Of a DNA stretch of 64,000 nt, positions 51,602 through 62,465 are shown piece by piece. The DNA is from Balamuthia mandrillaris (lineage: Eukaryota > Discosea > Longamoebia > Balamuthiidae). The notes under the pieces were generated by a model that saw nothing but the letters and a program-made list of their open reading frames with translations, did not search any database and had not been told where the DNA came from. The stretch spans positions 141,001 to 205,000 of the forward strand of contig JAVKOQ010000032.1 of the NCBI GenBank assembly GCA_031835245.1, given 5' to 3'. Every line of letters starts with the position of its first letter. The first letter of the stretch is position 1. A program made the translations under genes and the position numbers.

Positions 51602-53376
51602 TTACTGAGCCTCTGCTTGATCCTTTTCCTTTGGATAAACAACACCGATTTGCCTTCGGGCCTCATCCATGATCTTCATGAGAAACAATGTCTCCTCATT
51701 CTTGTTCCATTGGCTCTCCAACTTGCCGCTCTTCAAGCAGGACACAACTTCTTCGATCTCGTAACTCAGTCCAACCGAGTTTCTAAAGTTCCAAGTATGG
51801 TCCTCCAACTCCTTGGAGGAAGGAAGTTCGGCGGATAGCTTCTCTTCAACGTGTTTTCCGTTGTTGTGGATATGAACGCTGCCTGAGACAGGAGCCCAAA
51901 ATGGATCATCAATGACGACTCTTCCTTTTGTGCCTTTATTTTGGTGGTAGTCAGAAAAAAAGAGAAAGAGAAAGAGAAAGAGAAAGAGAAAGAGAAAGAG
52001 AAAGAGAAAGAGAAAGAGAAAGAGAAAGAGAAAGAGAAAGAGAAAGAGAAAGAAAGAAAGAGAAAGAGAAAGAGAAAGAGAAAGAGAAAGAGAAAGAGAA
52101 AGAGAAAGAGAAAGAGAAAGAGAAAGAGAAAGAGAAAGAGAAAGAGAGAGCAATATGCATACCTGTAATCATAACTTGATTGGTACCAACCGACTCAAAT
52201 GAAGTGGAGAGCACACCCACACCACCGCAAGGATAATGCAGCAACATGCCAACAAGCCCGTCCACGCCAGTGGGAAGCAGGTTGCCAACGGCTTTGATCT
52301 CTGTGGGCATCACACCGCCAAAGACCATCGAGGCAAAGGCGATGCAGTAGACGCCAATGTCGAGCAGCGTGCCGCCTGCCAACTCGGGCTGCACCAAACG
52401 CTCTTGTTGCCTGTGCACAAAGCCAAAGTCTTTGGTGTTTTGTTAACAGCAGGAGAAAAGAAAACGAAAAGAAAAAGAAAACAAAAGCCAACGAAAAACA
52501 AACAAAGAATAACAGAAAAAAAAAAAAAGCTAACCAACGTGAACAAACTTGACGGTGCCAATGTCGCCGGCGGCCACTCGCTCTCTCACCTGTCGCACAA
52601 GCGGGAAGTAACGGGTCCACATGGCATGCATCAGGAAGACGTTATGCTTCTTGGCCAACCCGATCAGCTCTTCCGCCTCCTGCGCGTTGATGGTCAAGGC
52701 TTTCTCCACCAACACCCCTTTTCCTTGTTTTATACAAAGAGCAGCTGCTTCCTATTTATTGTTTCTTTAAAAGGGAGAAAGCAGCAACGAGAAAAGAGAG
52801 AACGATAGAGAGAAGGTGAAGAAGAAGAGAGCAAGAGAAGCATAGAAGAAAAAGAGCGAGAGAAGCAGAGAAGAAAGGAACGAGGGAAGAGAACGAGAGA
52901 AGAGAAGAAGGAACGAGAGAGAGTGGAGAAGCAGAGAAGCAGATAATGAGAGGAGCGCGTACAAAGTGTCTGCTGTGAGGAGTGCAAACATAGACCACGT
53001 CCACCTCCTCGTCGGCCGCCAGCTCCTCATAACTGCCGTAACTGGTTTGTGGGAGAGTAAGGCCTCAGTATAGAGCCAACCACTATGATCAGGTTCACCA
53101 ATATAACCTCATTTTTTATGCAAACAAAAAAAACAAAAGGAAGGAAGGGGAGACAAAAAAAAACAAAAACCATTTGGAGATGCCGTGCTGCTGGCCGAAA
53201 GCATCGGCCACGGCCTGGGTTCGACTGCCCACAGCAATCACCGCGCTGTCCTTCACCAATCGCATGGCGGCAACAAAGTCGGCTGCGATCTTGCCGGCCC
53301 CAATGATGCCCCATTTGATTTGGCCAAAGCCTTTGTGCGGTTCCGTGGCGGTGGTGGCGGTGTGCGTGCCGTTCAT
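51602..53376 (-). CDS. Gfo/Idh/MocA-type dehydrogenase (dihydrodiol dehydrogenase-like)
   Basis: Exons 53376-53171, 53041-52963, 52751-52535, 52429-52163, 51933-51602; phases agree, 366 aa. IKWGIIGAGKIAADFVAAM is the N-terminal NAD(P)-binding fold. DVVYVCTPHSRHF, GKGVLVEKALTINAQEAEEL (catalytic Lys in EKA) and FLMHAMWTRYFPL follow. LAGGTLLDIGVYCIAFASM matches the conserved GGGxLxDxGxY block with its Asp. This order fits dimeric dihydrodiol dehydrogenase and related sugar oxidoreductases. Intron 4 is filled with an AGAAAG repeat and intron 2 is GA-rich. Substrate (dihydrodiols, pentoses) cannot be told from sequence. Confidence 0.92.
51958..52148 (-). repeat. AGAAAG microsatellite in intron
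   Basis: About 30 GAAAGA units, almost perfect; CTTTCT on the sense strand. Confidence 0.95.
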
Positions 53377-53662
53377 GCCTGTTCTTTCTTTCTTTCTTTG
53401 TGGGTTGTTCCTCGTTCTTTTTTCTTTTTCTGAAGATAAAAACAGTGTAGCTGGTCGGGATCGAACTCGAGCCGACAATGAGTTTTTGTCGACGTGAAAG
53501 CAGGGATGCGGCTAAGGCGGCGCAAAGATCATTTACGGACTTTTTATGGTAAGTTGCAGCCTCTGTTTGATTTTTGATTGGTGGTTTGAAACTTTCAATA
53601 AAAGATCAACGCATAGCTCCGTTGTCCACAAAAATATATGTCCGCAAAGGAAAAAGACAGAC

Positions 53663-54493
53663 ATGGTGGATCCATTACGCGTGCTGCCGGACGAGCTGGC
53701 CCTCCTCATTTTTTCCTTCCTGGACGAGCCCGAGCTGGTTGCCGCCTTGCAAACCAGCAGGTCATGGAACCGCCTCGCCCAGGAGCCTTCCCTCTGGGCC
53801 TCCCTCTTCCGCTTCTCCACGTGGAACCCCAATGATGTCAGCTCCAACGTCATCGTTCTTTCTCCTCCCTCAAAAGAAGGAGCGGAGCCAGATCTGTGCA
53901 CGCTCTACAAGCCGAAGACGTCCTGCGGGTCTCGCCATGCTCAGGGTTGGTTGGTGACAGGCAGCCAGGCGCTGCCCCATACGAGGCCGGTTTATTTTGA
54001 GGTGGTGGCCAAGAAAGAGGGCAGCTGGTGGGGCTGCCAGGCCGGCGTTGGCGTCGTGTCGCATGCCCCGTTGGTGAGCCAGCCCGAGGAGCACGCTGGC
54101 AATGGGTTCTTTGGGTTTCGCCGAGTCTACCCTGTGTTACTCAGCGAAAACGGTTTGCCGTTTGCATTTTCCTTTGCTTTAAAACTCGTATGAACTCATT
54201 GGGTTTTGTTTACCACAGGGTGGGGCGTGTCTTTGAGTACCAGCGGTGTGCTGCACGACGGCCAAAGGCTGTCAACGGAGCCGAAAGAAACGTGTCCTGA
54301 TGGAGTTAGAGTGGGAGTGCTGTACGATGACTCCCAAGGGCTCGGCTTGTTGAGCTTTTACCTCAACGGAAGGCCGTTGCTCTCGGAGCCGCTGTCGGGC
54401 ATAAAGGGGCCCTTGCATCCGGCTGCTCAGATGTGTTGCGCTGACCTCTCGCTGGTTCTTTGCTGTAACGTTTCGTTGCCCAAGTGTAAATAA
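53663..54493 (+). CDS. F-box/SPRY protein
   Basis: Exons 53663-54152 and 54219-54493, phase 1, 254 aa. F-box at residues 3-45: PLRVLPDELALLIFSFLDEP, then SRSWNRLAQEPSLWASLF. SPRY/B30.2 from about 90: PVYFEVVAKKEGSWWGCQAG, then GWGVSLSTSGVLHDGQ, RVGVLYDDSQGLGLLSFYLN and GPLHPAAQMC. FBXO45-type proteins have the same two domains and use SPRY to select substrates for an SCF-type ubiquitin ligase. Adjacent to a second F-box gene on the same strand, with 48 bases between them. ATTGG-containing elements flank both ends. Confidence 0.9.
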
Positions 54494-54541
54494 AAAAATC
54501 AAACAACCAATCCAAAATCGAAAATATATTATTTTGTCGAC

Positions 54542-55330
54542 ATGTTAAATCAAACAGCCAATCAAAAATCATACAATAAAAGTGTTATGGAGAAAGAGGA
54601 AGCACGGGAGGGTCACATTATGCAGGTGAATGATTTGCCGGACGAGGTGTTGTGCTGCATATTCAGCATGTTGCCGGGTGCCTATGTGGCCATAGCTGCC
54701 CGAGCGTGTCGGCGCTGGTACTCCTGCTGCCCTCCCGACCAACGCAACCAGCTGAGCGCCAGAGCGGTCTGCAGCAGCCTTGCCTTGATACGTTGGGCTC
54801 ACGACAACAACTGTACTTGGAACGAGCGATTGTGCAGCATAGTGGCCGAAGTTGGTTGCCTTGACGTCCTCAAATGGGTTAGAGAGAACGGCTGTCCTTG
54901 GGACATGCGAACCTGCAACGAATCAGCTGGTGCCGGCCATTTGGAAATCCTTCAATGGGCTAGGGAGAATGGCTGCCCTTGGGACTGGCGGACCTGCTCC
55001 ATTGCCGCCTCTAAAGGACACCTTCCTGTGCTGCAATGGGCAAGAGCCAACGGTTGTCCCTGGAACGAGTGGACCTGCAGCAACGCAGCCTGGGGAGGTC
55101 ACCTGCATATCCTTCAATGGGCGAGAGAGAACGGCTGCCCTTGGGATGGCGTCACCTGCAGCAATGCCGCATGGAACGGCCACCAGAAGGTCTTGCGATG
55201 GGCCTATGAGAACGGATGCCCTTGGTGCCCTGACGCCTTTGCCAACGCCTTCCCAGAGCGCGTTTTTAGCTTGGAGGACGAAGACACGAAAGAACACGAG
55301 AAGAAAGTCTCAAAGAAGGCAACGCACTGA
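54542..55330 (+). CDS. F-box protein with ENGCPWD ankyrin-like repeats
   Basis: Single exon, 262 aa. F-box at about residues 28-60: VNDLPDEVLCCIFSMLPGAY, then ACRRWYSC. Six units of about 33 residues follow from residue 85, with the pattern GHLxxLQWARENGCPWDxxTCSxAA (units near 85, 118, 151, 184 and 217 are clear; the first is degenerate: ALIRWAHDNNCTWNE). These are the ankyrin-type repeats abundant in Acanthamoeba and in pandoraviruses and other giant viruses. The F-box suggests substrate capture for an SCF ubiquitin ligase. The basic C-terminus is short. The ATG directly abuts TTTTGTCGAC; a second ATG lies at 54587. Confidence 0.9.
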   Translation: MLNQTANQKSYNKSVMEKEEAREGHIMQVNDLPDEVLCCIFSMLPGAYVAIAARACRRWYSCCPPDQRNQLSARAVCSSLALIRWAHDNNCTWNERLCSIVAEVGCLDVLKWVRENGCPWDMRTCNESAGAGHLEILQWARENGCPWDWRTCSIAASKGHLPVLQWARANGCPWNEWTCSNAAWGGHLHILQWARENGCPWDGVTCSNAAWNGHQKVLRWAYENGCPWCPDAFANAFPERVFSLEDEDTKEHEKKVSKKATH

Positions 55331-55394
55331 AACCAAGTATAGTATTGTGTTTATCGTTTTGTTGCTTGTTCTTTCTTTCTTCCTCTTCTGTCTG

Positions 55395-56360
55395 TTAGTC
55401 TTTCTTCAAAGCTTGACCGGCTTGATAGGCATCAAGGAATACCTGCTTATAATGCGCAAAGAACTCTTCCATGCTGTAGGGCTTCCTGTTGTTCCTTAAC
55501 AAGCCTTGCAGGTCGCTGCTGTCCACTCCCTCCAAGAAGGCGGGCAGGTTGCGAAAGATGTTGGGAAAGTCGTTGGCCATCCACTCCGGCATGCCCAAGC
55601 CCTTGAACAGAGCGATGGCATCCTCCACGGGCATCTGTTGGTATCGAATACGATGGCCCAGCAGCGTGGAGACGGCCACTAAGCACTCGGAGACGGTGCG
55701 TCCTGGATCGCCCACGAGGTGGAAGTGCCTGCCAACGTTCTTCTCCGGCGGTTGCTCCAAGACAGAGGTGACCGCTTCAGCGACGTCCCTGACGTCGATC
55801 CACTGAACGCCTCTGTTGGGCGAAGCGGCCAGGGAGAAAGTGCTGTCGTTGGGGCAGCCAACCTTCAAGAACTCCAACAACCCGAAGAAGAGGAGCCAGT
55901 CCTGCAGGAAGCAACAGGGTTCCAACTGGGTGAAGGGCAAGCCCGAGTTGGCTACCTCTCTGAAGACCTGAGAGACCTCGCGGTAGAAGGAGGTCTTTTG
56001 CAAGACCACAGAAACGGGAACGCACTCGGTGACCATGACGATCTGTTTGAGGGAGGAGAGACAGGCGGACTTTACAGCCTCCACAAAGTTCTTTGTCATC
56101 GGATGGATGCCAACGACGGTAGGCAACATGAAGACGATGCGATCAGGGTTGCCTTGAAGAGCCACGGCCACCGCTTCCACAGAGTCGAACGAGGCTTGAA
56201 CGCACTCCACGCCTTCCTCTTCCGTAACATCAGGTTTCTTTTGGTGGTAAGCCAGGCGAAGCCTGAGCCTAGCTCGTTGTTCGAGGAGCAGCGGAAGGAG
56301 CTCCTTTCCAACGTTGCCGCACGGCCCAAAGACCACAACCAGTTCTCTGCCGTCTTCCAT
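55395..56360 (-). CDS. NmrA-like NAD(P)-binding protein
   Basis: Single exon, 321 aa. LVVVFGPCGNVGKELLPLLL is a Rossmann GxxGxxG motif near the start. DRIVFMLPTVVGIHPMTKNF, IVMVTECVPVSV, LPFTQLEPCCFLQDWLLFFG and VQWIDVRDVAEAVTSVLEQP match the atypical SDR (NmrA/HSCARG) pattern, where the classical YxxxK is missing. Such proteins act as redox sensors or quinone/sugar reductases. Start at the ATG at 56360; the frame is open upstream only from a GTG. Intronless, so bacterial origin is possible. Confidence 0.88.
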   Translation of the reverse strand: MEDGRELVVVFGPCGNVGKELLPLLLEQRARLRLRLAYHQKKPDVTEEEGVECVQASFDSVEAVAVALQGNPDRIVFMLPTVVGIHPMTKNFVEAVKSACLSSLKQIVMVTECVPVSVVLQKTSFYREVSQVFREVANSGLPFTQLEPCCFLQDWLLFFGLLEFLKVGCPNDSTFSLAASPNRGVQWIDVRDVAEAVTSVLEQPPEKNVGRHFHLVGDPGRTVSECLVAVSTLLGHRIRYQQMPVEDAIALFKGLGMPEWMANDFPNIFRNLPAFLEGVDSSDLQGLLRNNRKPYSMEEFFAHYKQVFLDAYQAGQALKKD

Positions 56361-56623
56361 TCGTTTGCTTTCGGTCGGACCACCTCTCCTCTCCTCCTTA
56401 TAGCACCTTTTTGAACGAAACGACGTCTTCAAACAACAAGAAGGAAAGTACCTCACGTTTAATCGGGTCGACACGTTCCCTGTTCGGGTAACAACGGCCT
56501 ATATTGATGCGTTACTTCACACCCAGAGTTACGCAGGTAGGCTTTCTTGTTTTCTTCCCACTTCACTCGGATCGACCCGGTTGAACCGACCGTTGCGACG
56601 ACAGCAAAAAGGCTTTGAAGACG

Positions 56624-58505
56624 ATGGACCCGTTCGCCAGCGACGTCGAGAGCAGGGAGACCACCAGCGACTATCACAGCGACCACGAAGCCGTTTTTCT
56701 GCTGCGTGCTCCTCCCGATAGAAGCGACAGCAAACGAGGCAAAGAAGATGCAGAGGAGGGCCGACCGCGCTCCTTCTCCGTCTCTTCCAATAACCCTACC
56801 ACCGGAGCTTTTGTCACTTTTTTCAACATCACAAAATGCTTCGTTGGCGCGGCTTCCTTCGAACTTCCTTGGGCTTTTAAAGAAGCAGGTTCGTTCTTTT
56901 TTGCTTTTCTCTCTTTTGAACAACGCTTTAACCGCTCTTGTTCGCTTTTTGTGTAAAGGTCTCTTGGGAGGTTGCCTCGGTTTATTGGTGCTCGCTTTCT
57001 TCTCCTTCTACACGCTCATTATCCTTGCCAAATGCGGCCGCTTCGCTGCCTCTCTTCTCCACAAACAAACGGCCACCAAGGAGAACCACAGCCGCTCGAG
57101 CAAGGTCATAACCTACCCTGACATAGGAAGAGCCTGCTTCGGCCGAGCCGGAGCCTTTGCGGCGTGGTTCGGCATCCTCGCCATGACCGTGGGAGTGTGC
57201 GGGAGTTACCTGGTCTTCATGGGCTCCTCCCTGTCGCACCTGCTCTCCCCCTATGGGGCCTTCTTCCGCTCGACCATCGCGTGCACCGCCATGGTGCTGC
57301 CTTTGGTGATCGGCCTGTCTTGGCTCCGTTCGCTGCGAGTGTTGGCGCCCACCTCGGTGTTGGGCATTTTGGCTCTGCTCTTCTCTCTGGTGGTGACCAT
57401 CGTGGATGGAGCTCGCCATGAGAGCATCACGTGGAAGGCAGAGGAGGAGGAGGAAGCGGAGACGATGCTGATGATGTTTCGAGTGAAAACCTACCCGTTG
57501 TTCTTGGGGAATGCTGCCTTTCTGTACCTTATCCATTCGGTCATTCTCCCTACGGAGCAGGCCATGAAGGACAGATCCAAGTATAAGATTTCTCTAGCTG
57601 CCGCTATGCTGTTTGTTACGGTCCTGAACCTCTGCTTTGCTGTCATTTGCTTGCTGTTCTGGAAAGAGAATACCGCTCAAAATGTATGTTCCTCCTCTTC
57701 TTTCAGCTCTTCTTCTTGTACTTCTTCTTGTTCTTGTTCTTGTTCTTGTTCTTGTTCTTCTTGTTCTTCTTCTTCTTCTTCTTCTTCTTACCATTCGTCC
57801 TTGTAGATCATCGACAACCTATCTCATGGAGTAATAACGACGCTGGTCAGAATATTCCTTTCCATCGATCTTCTTTTCACCTTTGCCCTGTTCTTGTTCC
57901 CAGTCTCGGAGGCTTTGGAGCACAACTTTTTCAACCCCTCTCTTTTTGGCCGCTCTTGGAAAGAAGAAATGAAGAGGTTCGTGTGTTCAAACACAAGACA
58001 AACAAACCCTCCCTTTTACTAACTATCATTATGGTCATTCAGGAATGCTTTACGGGCGGTGCTGGTCATTGCGACAGCTGGAGTCGCTCTCTCCATTCCG
58101 TTCTTCTCTCTTCTGACGGGCCTTTCCGGCGTTTTCGGCAACAACCTGTTGGGCTTTCTTCTGCCCACTCTTCTTTACGTGTTCCTCAGCCATCGTTTCG
58201 GCCATTGGGACTTGCTTCTCACCTCGTCCTCTTCTCTGCTTGATGAAGTAGATAATGACCACTACAACTACAACGACGAAGCTCTTATCGACAAAGACGA
58301 CGAAACGAAAGAGAAAAAGAAAAAGAACAAGACGAGAAGCAGAAGACCGACTTTAAGAAGATTGTTCGTCGGCCAACAGAAGAGCAAAGCGTGGTTGCGG
58401 TTCGGAGAGTTCTTCCTCTGCTTCACCATCTTTACTTTGGGCCTTGCGATGATGGGATTGGGCATTCATGCCTTTGTTCGTGAGATCACGAAAGAATATT
58501 CTTAA
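56624..58505 (+). CDS. Amino-acid transporter, AAAP family
   Basis: Exons 56624-56888, 56959-57683, 57807-57976, 58043-58505; 540 aa. An acidic cytosolic N-terminus of about 60 residues precedes TTGAFVTFFNITKCFVGAAS, then LPWAFKEAGLLGGCLGLLVL, the typical first two spans of SLC36/AVT-type carriers. Further spans include AWFGILAMTVGVCGSYLVFM, VLGILALLFSLVVTIV, FLGNAAFLYLIHSVILP, LSIDLLFTFALFLFPVSEAL and CFTIFTLGLAMMGLGIHAFV; about 11 in total. A Lys/Arg-rich loop lies before the last span. Intron 2 is a CTT repeat and two donors are GTTCGT. Likely proton-coupled amino-acid export or import at a vacuole or the plasma membrane. Confidence 0.92.
57711..57790 (+). repeat. CTT microsatellite, transporter intron 2
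   Basis: CTT with CTTGTT variants. Confidence 0.9.
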
Positions 58506-58608
58506 ACATAAAGAAGAGACAAGAAAAAGAAAGCTGTTTTGTATTTCATCTCTGAATAAAAGGAGTTTAACTCGTTTCGTATAAAGTACACAAAAAGATA
58601 ACTGGGAC

Positions 58609-61600
58609 TTATTTTACATTCTTCAGCTGTTGCAGTATATCTTTGAAAGTTGGGCGTTCATCGGGGTCATGAGAGAAACATAGTGTCATGATGTCTTGAA
58701 TGACTTGCGGGGCAGTGGAAGGAATGTCCGGCGAACCGCCATCGTAGACGGACGTGGCTGCTTCAAAGGCTGTCATTCCAGGATAAGGGTCTGCTCCCCC
58801 GTTGGCCATCTCCCACAAAGTTACTCCATAACCTGTTTCAAGGGTTAGCAAAAGCGACAGTGCAAAGCTGGGAAGAAGCAGAATGGATCGTACTCCAAAC
58901 ATCCGCTTTGCTTGAATATACATGAGACCGCAAACACTCGGGAGCAATCCTGTCATAACAAACCGTTCAGCAAAGGAACAACTGTGGTCTTTTTAAACAG
59001 GAATGAACACAAACCATTTCAAAGGAAGAGGAGAATCTGCAGCAAACTCTTCCAGGTTGCTCACATCTTCATGCTCACATGCCAGCCCAAAGTCTTGTTA
59101 TAGTTTGATGCCCAGAGGTTAGATTCATAACTGCATGGAAATGCAAGACAGAGAAACAAACCAGCAACTTTGATGCTCAAGTTTGAAGCCAACAACAAGT
59201 TGCGACAGGCCAGGTCCCGATGAGTGATGCCCTCCGAATGCAAATGGTTCATGCCCGCTGCAATCTCTCGGGCCATTCTCAAGAAGGCCTTCTTGTCTTT
59301 CATCAGCTTTCTGCCTTTCTTCCCGCGAAGGAAGGAGCGAAGGTTTCCTTCTGGCAGGTATTCAGTCACCAAACAGAATGGATGGTGCTCTTCCGTGCAC
59401 ACTCCCAACAACAAAACCACGTTGCTATGAGGTCTCAAGCGTCTGGTTGGATTGAGTCAGTGAGAACAAGGGACGTTGTTTCGGCAGGAAAGAGCAGAAA
59501 AGGTTTACTTCATGAGTTCAGCTTCGGCTTTGAAGGAGTCTATCTGTTTGCTTTGGGTGATGTTGAGCTGTTTGATGGCCACTTCGCTGTCCCGCCATGC
59601 TCCTCTCCATACCACTCCAAACGCCCTTTTAGTCAAAATGGATTAAGTGTGTTGGGTCAGCAATGGAGAGGAGAAGAGCGTACCCTCTTCCGATCTCTTC
59701 CTCAAACTCCAAATCGCCAAACGGTATTTCCCAAGTGATACCAGTCTTGCTAGCAGCTTCTCCTCTTCCTTTCTCTCCTTGTTCGACATCAGCGGCATCT
59801 TCTTTGAAGCCGTATTCAGCTACATCACCCATCTCCATCTCAGCTTGGTTTATCCTCTTCTGCTTCGTCAACAGTCGTCTTCTGCGAAGGACCACCAAAG
59901 CAATAACGACGGCAACCAACAGCAGGAATAACAAAAGACCGACCGTCAATCCGGCGATGAACTCTGGTTTCTCTCCAACCGACTCCTCCTCTTCAGTTCT
60001 GGCTTTCGCGTCATCGGTTACTGTGGAACTGCTTTGTTCAGAGGAAGCAGAAGAAGAAGAAGCGGACTTTTCACTTTGTTCCGAAGATGCAGATGAGGAA
60101 GCAGAAGACGAAGCAACGGAGGAAGCGGAAGACGAGTCTTCAGGGGGTGGAACGATCGTGTATCTGACTTTGCCGTTGACGACATCGTAATAGGCCTCCC
60201 AAGAGATGGGAGCAAAGTTGTTGGGCGTGGTCTCGCTTTGACAAGAGATGGAAACAGATAGGTTGGCCAATGGCTCCGCCGTGCTCAACTCAAAGTTGAA
60301 CGTGGTGCTGGTCTCCACGCCCACTTCGTCGATCAAGCACACCACCGTTTTTGTTGGTGAAGAAGAGGGAGAGCCCACCTCGGAGCAAGCGCCCGTGGGA
60401 AGAGAGCAAGTGAAGTTGGCCGAGTCGAGGTAGAAGGTTTGTTCTTCTGGATTGGCGAGATAGAAGTCAATACGAGTAAAGTTGAAAGCGCAGGCAACGT
60501 CTCGAGCCCAACTTGGTCCGCCGCTTGTCATTATTATCTCGTACTCCACAACATCTCCTCCTTCTAGCCTCCTCAGCTGCTTGGTTGGAGAATCACATAA
60601 AGAAGAAGGTGAGTAGCTTCATGAGAAGTCGAAGAAAGCAGAGGAGAATAGCATTACCTCTTCTCTTTCGGCCACAGGATTTAACCAGTTCAGCTGCACT
60701 CTTAACTCCTCTGCGAACGTTCTCACCGTGAGTAGGCCTCCGAATGAATCGCCCTGCGCTCCGGCCTCATCCGTACAAGCCATCGAGTATTCTACGGTTG
60801 AAAGGGCCGTGGACGAGTCCAGCTGAAGCAACAGGTTTCGGTCCTTGTTTCCCACCAACAAATCCATGTTGCAATTCACGTTGGTCGATGCGCCGGAGAC
60901 GGAAGCGGAACAGCCTTCGTTGATGTCTCGAGAGAGCAAGGTGAGGTCGGATGGAAAGACCCACAAGCAGGAGGAGTCGAAGCTGTCGGAAGGACCGTGG
61001 TTGGTCACCCTGAAACTGAGTTGAGCAGTTCTTCCTGCCAATATTTCTGTTGCACTTGTCCCTATAACAAGTGGAGTTAGCAACGAAGAGAGAAGTGCAA
61101 GGCGAATGCGAAGGGAGGTCGAAGACATTCTACACAAAGTGAGAGGCAAGAGGTAGAGTACCCAACGTAACAAGCTCGAGATCGGTGACCAGTTGAGGCT
61201 GGATGGAAACGAGCTGCGGCTCCACAAAGGCGAGGTTTTTGCCATTGGTGGCGGTGCAACCAAGGATGTCCATTGTTATGGTTTCTCTGAAGTCACCCTT
61301 GATGTTGTTGATGGAGAATGCAAAGTTATCTGGAAGCATACGTGGTGAGCTATACTCTACGTTCTGTCACAAGGGTGAAGCAAAACAACAGAAAGAGAAA
61401 AGAAAGGATTCAAAGGAGGAGGTCACATACAAAATGCATTCACGTTGACCACTCCTGTAAAACTGCAAGCAACCTCGCCCAAGCCATTGGGTGCGCCGCA
61501 TACGCCGCTGGGGGGCGCCAGCGTCCCTTTCCTTCCGTCCAAGGCCTGCACCGGGCCGAACCTGAACACGCAGTCCACGCGTCCGTCGACAGCGAACGGC

Positions 61601-62233
61601 CCGTTGTTCTTGACCCTGCCCGTGAATGCATAGTTTGAGCCGGGGACATAGTTGGGGTTGGGAGACGGAAAGCTTCCCTCCAGAGCAAAACCCGGGGACA
61701 GGCCGCTGAGCGTGAGGGAGAACTCCCCATCATTGCTGGAGTATAGGAGAGCGGGAGGGGGCTGGTTTGCGTTCAACGGGACCTGGAAACGTTTGGTCAC
61801 GAACATGGCGATAACCTCTCCTGTGGCGGCCCCAAAGGAGGTGCATTGGTACTCAGAGCATGAAAAGTAAGGAGCATACTCTTCCGTCCATACCTCAGCA
61901 TCTTGCATGGGAGGAGAGAGTTTTGAATAAGGGCTTTTAAAAAAAACAGACGGACAGAGGGAGAGAGGAAGAAGGGAAAACCGAACTGGAGACGTCCCAG
62001 CTGGCCCAAGCGTCGTTGTACCCCAACAAGAATATACAAGGGGTGGTATCCCTGGTCCACAACACGCCCACATAAACGGAAAACGGGTCTCCTGGGGCTG
62101 GTTTCAGCGGGCTAAAATACCCTCCCTGGTAGCTGCAACCGGCATGGACACCCAACGACCAAAAGCAAACCAGCAGGAAAGCAAAGATGGCTGCTGCGAC
62201 GTTCCTGCGGTGGTGGTGGTGATGCGCCAGCAT
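58609..62233 (-). CDS. Receptor tyrosine-kinase-like protein 1 with DUF11-like ectodomain
   Basis: Ten exons: 62233-61987, 61901-61431, 61329-61162, 61061-60658, 60579-59684, 59625-59509, 59442-59162, 59093-59015, 58949-58894, 58832-58609; phases agree, 980 aa. A signal peptide follows a His run (MLAHHHHHRR). The ectodomain (about 25-600) is Cys-containing and has at least three stretches of the kind AGRTAQLSFRVTNHGPSDSF with a later C...C pair, like DUF11 repeats. A Ser/Glu stalk and one membrane span (about 636-660) follow. Kinase: EEIGRGAFGVVWRGAWRDSE, VAIKQL, THRDLACRNLL, DFGLACEHED, WIAPECLRS and GVTLWEMANGGADPYPGM; all catalytic residues are present. HRDLACRN is the tyrosine-kinase form. 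Ends ILQQLKNVK. Confidence 0.9.
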
Positions 62234-62465
62234 GGTGTGTGTTCGTTTGGTAGAACGTTTGTCTATGTTGTAGAACGATGGTGGCGATTGGGCACAGCTA
62301 GAAAGTTGAAACGGAATTAATAAAAAGCGTTAATGAATGTCCATTCCATAACAGGATAATGGCCGAGGGCTTGGAGTTATACGCTGAAACTACAGAGCGA
62401 AGACATAAAGTTCATTTTTACATGTTACACCAACAAAAAAAACCCCCAGAAACAGTTTTACTGTT

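Noticed and set aside
53446-53525. tRNA-like segment on the minus strand (GAGTTCGATCCCGACCA)
   Set aside because: The T-loop-like string is there, but the T stem does not pair, no acceptor stem partner is found and there is no good A box.
55719-56414. 231-codon open frame opposite the NmrA-like gene
   Set aside because: Antisense shadow; no recognisable motif.
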